Shown here one piece after another: positions 45,380 through 53,564 of a stretch of 64,000 nucleotides of DNA; within the stretch, counting starts at the first letter, position 1; each line of letters opens with the position of its first letter. This stretch comes from Nocardia spumae (GTDB lineage: Bacteria; Actinomycetota; Actinomycetes; Mycobacteriales; Mycobacteriaceae), in the NCBI RefSeq assembly GCF_020733635.1, contig NZ_JAJFZL010000001.1, positions 1,860,001 through 1,924,000 of the forward strand. Direction: 5' to 3'. Under the pieces are notes generated by a model. The model did no database searches. It was not told where the DNA came from and was given only the letters and a program-made list of their open reading frames with translations. The translations under genes and the position numbers were made by a program.

Positions 45380-46234
45380 ATGAGTATGAACCTGGGCGCG
45401 ATCGGCGCCGACAACGGCTTCGGCGAGGTCACCTGGACCCACCGCGACGCGATCCTCTACGCGCTCGGTGTCGGTGCGGGACAAGCAGATCCGCTCGCCG
45501 AACTGCAGTACACCACCGAGAACTCCGAGGGGGTCACCCAGCAGATGCTGCCGGTCTTCGGCGTCGTACTCGGTATGACCTACGGCAAGCGGCCGAATCT
45601 CGGTGACTACCACCTGTCGAAGGTGTTGCACGGTGAGCAGTCCTTCACCGTGCACACACCACTGCCGGTGGCGGGCAGCGCCAAGGTCGCCACCGTGGTC
45701 ACCGGCATCTATGACAAAGGGAAGAGCGCGCTCGCCGTCATGGAGACCACGGTCGCCGACGCCGCCACCGATCAGGCCTGGCTGACCTCTCGGACCAGCC
45801 TGTTCATCCGCGGGGAAGGCGGCTTCGGCGGCGAGCCGCAGCCGCCGGCGGACTGGCAGGCGCCCGGGCGCCCGGCCGATATCGAGGTCTCCGCGCAGAT
45901 CCGGACGGATCAGACACTGCTGTACCGGCTTTCCGGTGATCGCAACCCGTTGCACTCGGATCCGAAATTCGCCGCCAAGGCCGGATTCCCGCGCCCGATC
46001 CTGCACGGCATGTGCACCTACGGCGTCACCGGCCGCCTGCTCGTCAACGCGCTCTGCGACGGTGACACGACCCGCGTGAAAGGTATGGACGGGAGGTTCA
46101 GCAAGCCGGTCATGCCCGGTGCCGAACTCACCGTCTCGATCTGGAAAGACAACGGCAAGGCGCTGTTCCAGACCCGGACAGCCGAGGGAGATGTCGTGCT
46201 CGATCGCGGTACCTTCGACTACGAGGCGGTGTGA
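45380..46234 (+). CDS. MaoC-type (R)-enoyl-CoA hydratase (Hsd4B-like)
   Basis: 284 residues with two hot-dog halves. The C-terminal half has the hydratase-2 motif YRLSGDRNPLHSDPKFAAKA then GFPRPILHGMCTYG, with the catalytic Asp and His. The N-terminal half is the degenerate partner, as in the hydratase-2 part of MFE2 and in Hsd4B. It makes (3R)-hydroxyacyl-CoA for the SDR before it. Together the two genes equal a split multifunctional enzyme 2, used for bulky or branched acyl-CoAs. Confidence 0.9.
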   Translation: MSMNLGAIGADNGFGEVTWTHRDAILYALGVGAGQADPLAELQYTTENSEGVTQQMLPVFGVVLGMTYGKRPNLGDYHLSKVLHGEQSFTVHTPLPVAGSAKVATVVTGIYDKGKSALAVMETTVADAATDQAWLTSRTSLFIRGEGGFGGEPQPPADWQAPGRPADIEVSAQIRTDQTLLYRLSGDRNPLHSDPKFAAKAGFPRPILHGMCTYGVTGRLLVNALCDGDTTRVKGMDGRFSKPVMPGAELTVSIWKDNGKALFQTRTAEGDVVLDRGTFDYEAV

Positions 46235-46256
46235 TGTCGGGCAGGGGAGCGAACTG

Positions 46257-46517
46257 ATGTCCGGCCCGCTGGGTGGGGTGAAGATTGTCGAATCGGCCGG
46301 GATCGGGCCGGGACCGTTCGGCGGCATGCTGTTCGCCGATATGGGCGCCGAGGTTTTGCGCGTCGAGCGTGTGGGTGCGTCACACGACACCTGGAATGTC
46401 GCGGCACGCGGCGGCGTGGCCCGGCCTGGGCGCGACAGCGCCGCGATCCTGACCGAACTCGGTTACACCACCGCAGAAATCAGCGAACTCACGACCTCGG
46501 GAGTGATCGGCCAATGA
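46257..46517 (+). pseudogene. Internally deleted CoA-transferase/racemase gene, still in frame
   Basis: The 86-residue product joins the start of an alpha-methylacyl-CoA racemase-type protein (LGGVKIVESAGIGPGPFGGM then LFADMGAEVLRVERV) to its end (GRDSAAILTELGYTTAEISE then LTTSGVIG). About 270-300 central residues, including all catalytic ones, are absent, yet the frame is open. Its stop overlaps the start of the acyl-CoA ligase gene (ATGA), so it may be kept for translational coupling. The intact racemase at 37399 could have replaced its function. Confidence 0.75.
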
Positions 46518-48094
46518 ATGAACGGACCTTCTGGGGGATCGGCGCATCGGATCCCGATCGTCCGGCTGTTGTCGAAGATGGCGGCGGCACAACGACTTAC
46601 GGCGAGCTTGCTACGCTGGCCGATCGGCTGTCCAACGGGTTGCGCGCGATCGGCCTGGCTGCGGGCGACACGGTGGCCGTGCTGCTGTCGAACCGGGTCG
46701 AATTCCTCGCGCTGCAATTGGCCACGCACCAGATCGGTCTGGTCCTGGCACCGCTCAACCGTCATCTCACCGGGCACGAGGCAGGCTACGTACTCGGCGA
46801 CTCCGGCGCTCGGGTGGTGGTCGCCGACGTGGCGAGTGCGCCGGCTGCACGGGAGGCCGCCGACCTCGCCGGTCTGGCCGGTGACGCGCGATTCGGTATC
46901 GGGCCGGTACCCGGTTTTCGGCCGTTCACCGATCTGCTCGGCGCCGCCGAGCGCCCGACCGATCGGATATCCGGCAGCCTGCTGCTCTACAGTTCGGGCA
47001 CCACCGGCAAGCCGAAGGGGATCCGCCGGCCGCTCACCGGAGCGGCGCCGGAGGCCGAACACGACGCGATGGCGGCTCAGCTCATCGAGATGGGCATGAC
47101 GCCGGGCGGGGTGTATCTGGGGACCGGCCCATTATATCACTCCGCTCCGAACTCCCACGCTATCGGGGCCCTGCATCTCGGCCAAACCGTTGTGCTCAGT
47201 TCGGGTTTCGACGCCGAGCACATCTTGGATCTGATCCGGACCCACCGGGTGACCGACGCCTTCATGGTTCCCACGATGATGCACCGACTCGTGACCGTTC
47301 CGGTGACGAGCCGGGCACGCTACGACGTGTCGTCGATGCGGGTGATCCTGCAGTCGGGGGCGATCTGCCCGATCCCTACCAAGCGGGCGATGATCGAATG
47401 GTTCGGCCCGATCCTGTACGAGTTCTACGGCGCCAGCGAGTCGGGGGCGATCACTTCCATCGATTCGCACAGCTGGCTGCAGCACCAAGGGTCGGTGGGC
47501 CGACCGGCACCAGGCAAGGATGTCAAAGTCCGAGACGAGCACGGCAACGAATTGCCGCCGGGCACACCGGGTTTACTGTATCTGCTGACCGGTCGGCCGT
47601 TCGAGTACCAGCACGATCCGGACAAGACCGCGCGCAGTCATCGCGACGGGTACTTCGTCCCCGGTGACATCGGCTATGTGGACGAGGACGGCTGGTTGTA
47701 CCTGTGCGACCGGCGCACGGACATGATCATCTCCGGCGGGGTGAACATCTACCCGGCCGAGATCGAGAGCGAACTGCTTGGTCACGACGTCGTGCTGGAC
47801 GCGGCCGTGTTCGGGGTGCCGGACGACGAATGGGGCCAGCAGGTGGTTGCCCTGATCGAATTACGGGAGGGAATCGCCGGCGACCCCGCGGTGCTGGATT
47901 CCGTACTGGCCCACTGCCGCCGGAGGCTGGCGAGATTCAAGGTGCCGCGGGTTCTCGAAGTAGTCGAGCAACTGCCCCGTACGCCCGCGGGCAAAATCAA
48001 CCGTGTGCGCTTGCGTGAGCACTATCAGATGGCGTCGGGTTGCAGCATGGAGACGAACGCGCGCGCAACCGGCGAGAGTGGATCCTCGCGGTAG
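46514..48094 (+). CDS. Fatty-acyl-CoA ligase (FadD-type, ANL superfamily)
   Basis: 526 residues. ATP-binding loop LLYSSGTTGKPKGI, A5 motif YEFYGASESG, the GDIGYVDEDGWLYLCDRR hinge region, and the C-terminal lysine in RTPAGKINR. It activates a carboxylic acid to its acyl-CoA through an acyl-adenylate. Last gene of the site B operon. Its 3' end overlaps the convergent LysR gene by 70 bp, so the final 20 or so residues are constrained by two frames. Confidence 0.92.
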   Translation: MNERTFWGIGASDPDRPAVVEDGGGTTTYGELATLADRLSNGLRAIGLAAGDTVAVLLSNRVEFLALQLATHQIGLVLAPLNRHLTGHEAGYVLGDSGARVVVADVASAPAAREAADLAGLAGDARFGIGPVPGFRPFTDLLGAAERPTDRISGSLLLYSSGTTGKPKGIRRPLTGAAPEAEHDAMAAQLIEMGMTPGGVYLGTGPLYHSAPNSHAIGALHLGQTVVLSSGFDAEHILDLIRTHRVTDAFMVPTMMHRLVTVPVTSRARYDVSSMRVILQSGAICPIPTKRAMIEWFGPILYEFYGASESGAITSIDSHSWLQHQGSVGRPAPGKDVKVRDEHGNELPPGTPGLLYLLTGRPFEYQHDPDKTARSHRDGYFVPGDIGYVDEDGWLYLCDRRTDMIISGGVNIYPAEIESELLGHDVVLDAAVFGVPDDEWGQQVVALIELREGIAGDPAVLDSVLAHCRRRLARFKVPRVLEVVEQLPRTPAGKINRVRLREHYQMASGCSMETNARATGESGSSR

Positions 48095-48909
48095 TAGAGG
48101 AATCCGGTCCGGATCGGCGGGAGGTCGAGCGTTCGGACCTGTGCGCCGAGTCCACGCGCGGTGTCGGCCTCCGGCGCCGACAGTACCGCCGCACCGACAC
48201 CCGCGATCAGCAGGCTCTGAATGATGTCGCGGTGGTCGGTTTCCACGATCGACGTGGGCAGCGGCAGTTGTTCGGCCGCGAGATGGGCGGCGAACACCTG
48301 CCGGGCCGCGGACTTCTCGGGCAAACCGATGATCAGCGGGTAGCGCAACAGGTCGGCCACGGCGATCCGCTCACCAGGTGGGATGTCGGTGACCTTGGGC
48401 GAGAAGACCGCCATCAGTGGCGCCACCGGGAGCGGAACAGCCGAGTGTCGTGGATAAGGCGCGGGGTGATCGGTCAGTAGTAGCTCCGCCTCGCCGCGTC
48501 GCAATACCTCGAATCCGTCGGGCCCGAATGCCGCGGTCGCGATCCGCAATGCGATGTTCGGGTGCCGACGATGGAACTTGACCAGCAGCGGGGACAGCGG
48601 ATCGACCGCGAAACCGTGGACGGCGGCGATGTCGAGGCGGCCGGACTCGAGCGCCTCGACGGCCTCTACCGCGGCGCGTGCGTGGTCGAAGGCGCGCAGC
48701 GTTCTGCGGGCCGGACCGACCAGCGCCCGCCCGGCCGGGGTGAGCGACATCCCTCGTCCGCGCACGAACAATGGTGTCTTCAGTTCGCGCTCGAGCTCTC
48801 GCATGGTTTGCGATACCGACGGCTGACTCAGATGCAGTCTCCGCGCGGCTTCGGACAAGCTCCCCGCGTCGACGACGGTGATGAATTGTGTGAGCTGGCG
48901 GCGGTCCAT
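48025..48909 (-). CDS. LysR-family transcriptional regulator
   Basis: 294 residues with the N-terminal winged HTH (GSLSEAARRLHLSQPSVSQT at about 16-35) and a periplasmic-binding-like effector domain (DIAAVHGFAVDPLSPLL onward). It diverges from the nine-gene operon at 49079, and a T-N11-A dyad lies 8 bp before its start. It probably regulates itself and perhaps the divergent operon, in addition to the shared dyad at 48956. Confidence 0.9.
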   Translation of the reverse strand: MDRRQLTQFITVVDAGSLSEAARRLHLSQPSVSQTMRELERELKTPLFVRGRGMSLTPAGRALVGPARRTLRAFDHARAAVEAVEALESGRLDIAAVHGFAVDPLSPLLVKFHRRHPNIALRIATAAFGPDGFEVLRRGEAELLLTDHPAPYPRHSAVPLPVAPLMAVFSPKVTDIPPGERIAVADLLRYPLIIGLPEKSAARQVFAAHLAAEQLPLPTSIVETDHRDIIQSLLIAGVGAAVLSAPEADTARGLGAQVRTLDLPPIRTGFLYYREDPLSPVARAFVSMLQPDAI

Positions 48910-48916
48910 AGGTAGA

Positions 48917-48935
48917 ACCTAACACTTGTCTAGGT
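48917..48935. promoter_or_regulatory. LysR-type box ACCTA-N9-TAGGT
   Basis: An inverted repeat with the T-N11-A pattern typical of LysR sites starts 8 bp upstream of the lysR ATG at 48909. It is separate from the GTTAA-N6-TTGAC copy 21 bp further right. Autoregulation is the usual role of such a site. Confidence 0.5.
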
Positions 48936-48955
48936 ATTTTGGGGCTACACCTTTG

Positions 48956-48971
48956 GTTAACGATCATTTAC
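48956..48971. promoter_or_regulatory. Operator site C: GTTAA-CGATCA-TTTAC
   Basis: A copy of the 16-bp dyad with an intact left half, the same N6 as site A, and one change in the right half. It lies 108 bp upstream of the SDR gene at 49079, between it and the lysR gene. It may control both directions, since the gap is only 170 bp. Confidence 0.55.
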
Positions 48972-49078
48972 CTTGAAGGCAGGCGGGCTGTCCCGCTGAA
49001 CAGAACATCACAGGGCCGTGGGGCGGACAAGACGGATCGAGCCACCCCGCTTCGGCCGAACGCGAAAGGCAGGATTTC

Positions 49079-50008
49079 ATGGGCGCTTTGGATGGGCGGG
49101 TGGCGATCGTCACCGGCGGTGGTCGCGGTCTCGGCCGCGAGCACGCACTGCTGTTCGCGCAGCAGGGCGCGCAGGTCGTGGTTAACGATTTGGGCGGTGG
49201 CCCCGAGGGCAGCGGATCGGATGTGACCGCCGCTCAGTCTGTCGTCGACGAGATCACCGCGTTCGGCGGCAAGGCGGTGGCCAACGGCGACAGCGTCACC
49301 GACTGGGCCGGTGCACGGCGTCTCGTCGAGACCGCCGTCGAGAACTTCGGCGACCTGCACATCGTGGTCAACAACGCGGGCATCCTGCGTGACCACACCT
49401 TGGTGAACATGACCGAGGACGAGTTCGACAGCGTGATCAACGTCCACCTCAAGGGTTCCTTCGCGGTGAGCCATCACGCCGCGGTGTACTGGCGCGAGCA
49501 GGCCAAGGCCGGCAAGCAGGTGGACCGCTCGCTGATCAACACCTCCTCCGGATCCGGTCTGCACGGCAATCCGGGGCAGACGAACTATGGCGCCGCCAAG
49601 GCCGGGATCGCCGCGATGACTCAGATCGCCGCCAAGGAACTCGAGCGTTATCACGTGCGCGCGAACTGCATCGCGCCCGTCGCCCGGACTCGTCTCACCG
49701 AGGCAACGCCCGGTCTGGGACAGGTGATGGTCGAGTCGATCGACAAGGACTTCGACGAGTGGCACCCGGCCAATATCTCGCCGCTGGTCGCCATGCTGGC
49801 CGCCGATACCTGCGAATTCACCGGTCACACGTTCCGCGTCATGGGCGGCGAGGTCGGGCTGTATCGCGGCTGGACGGTCGTGGACGAGATCAAGAGCGAG
49901 AGCCGCTGGACCATCGAGGGCATCGCCGCGGCCACCGCGCACATGCCGATCAAGCCCGCAGAGGAGCTCAAAGGAAAACACCGCGACAAGATTGGAATCC
50001 GGAAATGA
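49079..50008 (+). CDS. SDR 3-hydroxyacyl-CoA dehydrogenase (MFE2-like)
   Basis: 309 residues: TGGGRGLGREHA cofactor loop, NNAGILRDHTL, NTSSGSG for the serine and YGAAK for the Tyr-Lys pair. Close in type to the SDR at 44458, including the VVNDLGGGPEGSGSD insert. It would oxidise a (3R)-hydroxyacyl-CoA to the 3-keto form. First gene of a nine-gene operon (49079-58550); its stop overlaps the next start. Confidence 0.88.
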   Translation: MGALDGRVAIVTGGGRGLGREHALLFAQQGAQVVVNDLGGGPEGSGSDVTAAQSVVDEITAFGGKAVANGDSVTDWAGARRLVETAVENFGDLHIVVNNAGILRDHTLVNMTEDEFDSVINVHLKGSFAVSHHAAVYWREQAKAGKQVDRSLINTSSGSGLHGNPGQTNYGAAKAGIAAMTQIAAKELERYHVRANCIAPVARTRLTEATPGLGQVMVESIDKDFDEWHPANISPLVAMLAADTCEFTGHTFRVMGGEVGLYRGWTVVDEIKSESRWTIEGIAAATAHMPIKPAEELKGKHRDKIGIRK

Positions 50009-50439
50009 GCGCCGAGCAGCAGGTCCCGACGTTCGAGATGTCGCTCGAGCGGGGCAAGATCGGGGAATTCGCCAAGGCGACCATGTCCGAAAACCCTGCC
50101 TACTGGGGTAAGAACCCGGTGATCCCGCCGACGTTCCTCACCACCGCCGGATTCTTCTGGCAGACCGCGGAATCCAAGGCTGCCGGTGCGCATGGACTGG
50201 ATCCGAAGCGGACGTTGCACGCCGAGCAGGAGTACGTCTTCCACGGCGAGCCGCCTCGGGCTGGTACCGAACTGACCGCTGCCACGCGGATCGCCGACCG
50301 CTTCACCAAGGAAGGCCGCCGCGGCGGCGCCCTGACCTTCGTGAAGATCGTCACCGAGTTCCGTGACGAGACCGGACGGCTCGTGGCCGAGCAGCGCACG
50401 ACGGCCGTGGAAACCGCACGCGCCCCGAAGGAGTCGTGA
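50005..50439 (+). CDS. MaoC/FAS1-type dehydratase N-half (hydratase subunit 1)
   Basis: 144 residues from ATG 50005. The hot-dog fold is recognised by NPVIPPTFLTTAGFF and the central GEPPRAGTELTAATRIADRF helix-strand region, as in the FAS1-type dehydratase domain of HadA/HadC and the MaoC-like subunits of steroid-degrading hydratases. It lacks the catalytic Asp-His, which the next gene supplies. The two are overlapped and should form a heterodimeric enoyl-CoA hydratase. Confidence 0.8.
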   Translation: MSAEQQVPTFEMSLERGKIGEFAKATMSENPAYWGKNPVIPPTFLTTAGFFWQTAESKAAGAHGLDPKRTLHAEQEYVFHGEPPRAGTELTAATRIADRFTKEGRRGGALTFVKIVTEFRDETGRLVAEQRTTAVETARAPKES

Positions 50440-50861
50440 TGACCACGACCGAAACGAGTTCCCTCGCAGTCGGTGACACCGTGACCGAGCAGTCCTTCGG
50501 CCCGCTGACGATCACCGACATCGTCCGCTACGCCGGTGCGTCGGGCGACATGAATCCGCTGCATCACGACGAAGCGGCGGCCGAGGCAGCCGGTTTCGCC
50601 GGCATCTTCTCCATCGGGATGTTCCAGGCCGGCCTGCTCGCCACCTTCGCGGTGAACTGGCTCGGCGCCGAGAACGTGCGTCGCTTCACCACCCGTTTCA
50701 AGGAGCAGGTGTGGCCAGGCGACACGCTGACCTGCACCGGCGAGATCGTCGATGTCCGCACTGGCGATGGCGGCACCACCGTCGAGGTCGAGCTCACCTG
50801 CACCCGCCAGACCGGCGGCGTGGCCATCGAGGGCTCGGCCGAATTCCGGCTGCCCGCCTGA
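50439..50861 (+). CDS. MaoC-type hydratase catalytic subunit
   Basis: 140 residues from ATG 50439 with ribosome site aaggag; GTG 50436 is too near the site. The hydratase-2 motif is ITDIVRYAGASGDMNPLHHD, with the catalytic Asp and His in place, then GIFSIGMFQAGLL. It pairs with the FAS1-type partner before it, like HadB with HadA/HadC or the small subunit of steroid side-chain hydratases. It hydrates an alpha,beta-unsaturated acyl-CoA. Confidence 0.87.
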   Translation: MTTTETSSLAVGDTVTEQSFGPLTITDIVRYAGASGDMNPLHHDEAAAEAAGFAGIFSIGMFQAGLLATFAVNWLGAENVRRFTTRFKEQVWPGDTLTCTGEIVDVRTGDGGTTVEVELTCTRQTGGVAIEGSAEFRLPA

Positions 50862-50892
50862 CACCGATCACGATATTCCCCAAGGAGTGGTA

Positions 50893-52338
50893 ATGACGAC
50901 ACATTCACCGATCGGGATCACCTCCTACGGTGTGCACCTGCCGATCTGGCGGGTGCGGCGCGGCGACATAGGCTCCGTGCTCGGCTCGGGCGGCGGGCGA
51001 GGTACCCGGTCGACCGCCGGATTCGACGAGGATTCCACCTCGATGGGCGTCGAGGCCGGCCGCGCCGCGCTGCGTGACGCACAGCCGCCGCGCGGCCTCG
51101 TATTCGCTACCGCCACACCGGCGTACGCGGACAAAACCAATGCCGCGATCCTGCACGCCGCGCTCGATCTCGACCGTTCGGTGCCGGCCTACGACTTCGT
51201 GGGAGCGTCCCGCTCGGCGATCGGCGCGCTGTGTGCCGCGGCGGACGCGGCCGCGGCGGGCCGACCGACGATGGCGGTCCTGTCCGACATCCGGACCGGC
51301 CTGCCGTCCTCCGCGGAGGAGCGTGACGGCGGTGATGGCGCCGCGGCAGTGGTTTTCGGCGACGGTGACCAAGTGCTCGCCGAGCTGGCCGGCCGGGGGT
51401 CCGCCTCGGCGGAATTCCTGGATCGGTGGCGAGTGCCCGGTGATTCGTCGAGCCGGGTATGGGAGGAGCGGTTCGCCGAGGGGCAGTACATCACGCTCGC
51501 GCAGCAAGCCGTGGATACCGCGTTGAAGGACGCCGGGATCACGATGGCCGACGTCGACCGGGTCGCGGTGGCCGGTTTGCATCGACGGGCCGCCAAAGCG
51601 ATCGCCAAGACCTACGCTCGGGACGCGGCACTGGTCGACGATCTGTCCGACACGATCGGTGCCACCGGGACAGCGCAGCCCGGCATTCTGCTCGCCGGTG
51701 CGCTGGACGAGGCCGCTCCCGGCGAGACGATCTTGCTCGTCCAGATCGGCGACGGCGCCGACGCCCTGGTTTTCCGCGCTACCGCGGCGCTTCCTGCCGC
51801 ACGCGAAAAGCGCGCGGCACGCACAGTTTCCGAGCAGGTCGCAGACGGCCGCGCTATCGACTATCAGCGTTTCCTCACCTGGCGCGGTTTTCTGCGCCGG
51901 GAGGCGCCGCGCCGCCCGGACCCGGACCGCCCGGCCGCGCCGCCGTCGGCACGCAACGCCGAATGGAAGTTCGGTCTCGCGGCCGGCCGCTGCACCGAGT
52001 GCGGAACCAGACATATGCCAGCGATCAGGGTATGCCGTCAGTGTCACAGCGTGGATCGGATGGAACGCGAACGCGTTGCGGAGGAGCGGGCCACGGTGGC
52101 GACGTTCCAGGCAGATCTGCTCGCCTACACCCTCAGCCCGCCGCTCATCGGCGCCGCGGTGGACTTCGCGGGCGGGGGTCGCCTGATGTGCGAGATCACC
52201 GACGCCGACCCTGCCACCCTGCGCATCGGTGACGAGGTCGAGATGACCTTCCGCCGGCTCTACACCACCGCCGATGGGGTGCACAACTACTTCTGGAAAG
52301 CGCGGCCGGTCCGCGGATCCGTCAGCAAGGAGGCCTGA
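50893..52338 (+). CDS. HMG-CoA-synthase-like (KAS III fold) protein with DUF35 zinc ribbon
   Basis: 481 residues from ATG 50893 (aggag site). Residues 1-330 have the KAS III/HMG-CoA synthase fold (GITSYGVHLPIWRVRR, STSMGVEAGRAALRDA). The place of the catalytic cysteine reads DFVGASRSAIGALCAA, so no cysteine is in the usual position. The C-terminal 120 residues are a DUF35 unit with a zinc ribbon (CTECG...CRQCH) and an OB fold. DUF35 partners assist thiolase-like aldolases in steroid side-chain loss. The next gene is such a thiolase, so this is likely its partner subunit. Confidence 0.75.
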   Translation: MTTHSPIGITSYGVHLPIWRVRRGDIGSVLGSGGGRGTRSTAGFDEDSTSMGVEAGRAALRDAQPPRGLVFATATPAYADKTNAAILHAALDLDRSVPAYDFVGASRSAIGALCAAADAAAAGRPTMAVLSDIRTGLPSSAEERDGGDGAAAVVFGDGDQVLAELAGRGSASAEFLDRWRVPGDSSSRVWEERFAEGQYITLAQQAVDTALKDAGITMADVDRVAVAGLHRRAAKAIAKTYARDAALVDDLSDTIGATGTAQPGILLAGALDEAAPGETILLVQIGDGADALVFRATAALPAAREKRAARTVSEQVADGRAIDYQRFLTWRGFLRREAPRRPDPDRPAAPPSARNAEWKFGLAAGRCTECGTRHMPAIRVCRQCHSVDRMERERVAEERATVATFQADLLAYTLSPPLIGAAVDFAGGGRLMCEITDADPATLRIGDEVEMTFRRLYTTADGVHNYFWKARPVRGSVSKEA

Positions 52339-52343
52339 ACACC

Positions 52344-53552
52344 ATGGCTACACACGGAATTCGCGACCAGGTCGCGATTGTCGGAATGGGATGCACCCCT
52401 TTCGCCGAGCACTGGAACAAGAGCGCCGAAGACCTGCTGGTCGACGCGAACGCCGAGGCGCTGGCCTCGGCCGGCATCGCCCAGGCCGATGTGGACGCCT
52501 ACTGGCTCGGCACGATGGGCTCCGGTTTCTCCGGCCAATTGCTCTCACGCACACTGAAACTCGATTACAAGCCGGTCACCCGGGTGGAGAACTTCTGCGC
52601 CACGGGCTCGGAAGCATTCCGCAACGCCTGCTACGCGGTGGCCTCCGGCGCCATCGATGTGGCGATGGCGATCGGCGTGGAGAAGCTGAAGGACTCCGGC
52701 TACTCGGGCCTGACCTCGGCGGCCCCGCCACACGACGGCACCGCGGCCGCGATCACGGCACCGGCCGCTTTCGGCCTGCTGGCGCCGGCCTACGCCAACG
52801 CGACCGGGATCGACGACGACACCCTGAAAGAGGTCATTACCCGCATCGCCTGGAAGAACCACTACAACGGCGCGCGCAATCCGCGCGCGCAGTTCCGCAC
52901 GGAGCTGTCGATGGATGCGATCCGCAACAGCCCCAAAGTGTCCGGCATGCTCGGAGTGCTGGACTGCTCCGGGGTATCCGACGGCTCAGCCGCAGCGATC
53001 ATCGTGCGCGCCGAGGACGCCTACGAGTACACCGACAAGCCGATCTTCGTGAAGGCGCTGTCCATGGTCGCCGGCCCCGGTGACGGGCCGATGGACCCCA
53101 CCTTCGATTACACCTCGATCCGTGAGGTGATCAAGTGCGCCGAAGCCGCCTACGCCGAGGCCGGTATCACCGATCCGCGCAACGAGTTCGCGCTGGCCGA
53201 GGTGCACGACTGCTTCACTCCGACCGAGCTGGTCCTGATGGAGGACCTGGGATTCAGTGAGCGCGGAAAAGCGTGGCGCGATGTGCTCGACGGAAAGTTC
53301 GACCTGACCGGCGAACTGCCGGTGAACCCGGACGGTGGCCTGAAGAGCTTCGGTCACCCGATCGGCGCGTCCGGGCTTCGGATGCTGTTCGAATGCTGGC
53401 TGCAGTTGCGCCAGGAGGCCCCGGCGGAACGCCAGATCGCCTCGATCGTCAGCGGTGAACGCACGCTCGGCCTGACCCACAACCTCGGTGGTCGTCCGGG
53501 CGATTGCGTGAGCTTCATCTCTGTCGTCGGCAATGAACCAGTCGCTGGTTAG
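52344..53552 (+). CDS. Thiolase-fold enzyme, lipid-transfer (SCP-x/Ltp) type
   Basis: 402 residues. Thiolase motifs are VENFCATGSEAFRNA (Cys85), AEVHDCFTPTE and the C-terminal GGLKSFGHPIGASG with its histidine. The final cysteine motif of true thiolases is altered (THNLGGRPGDCVSF). This is the SCP-x/Ltp subgroup, which includes thiolases and the retro-aldolases Ltp2-Ltp4 that need a DUF35 partner. It would cleave a 3-keto or beta-hydroxy acyl-CoA. Five bases separate it from the DUF35 gene. Confidence 0.87.
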   Translation: MATHGIRDQVAIVGMGCTPFAEHWNKSAEDLLVDANAEALASAGIAQADVDAYWLGTMGSGFSGQLLSRTLKLDYKPVTRVENFCATGSEAFRNACYAVASGAIDVAMAIGVEKLKDSGYSGLTSAAPPHDGTAAAITAPAAFGLLAPAYANATGIDDDTLKEVITRIAWKNHYNGARNPRAQFRTELSMDAIRNSPKVSGMLGVLDCSGVSDGSAAAIIVRAEDAYEYTDKPIFVKALSMVAGPGDGPMDPTFDYTSIREVIKCAEAAYAEAGITDPRNEFALAEVHDCFTPTELVLMEDLGFSERGKAWRDVLDGKFDLTGELPVNPDGGLKSFGHPIGASGLRMLFECWLQLRQEAPAERQIASIVSGERTLGLTHNLGGRPGDCVSFISVVGNEPVAG

Positions 53553-53564
53553 GACGGGAACACC

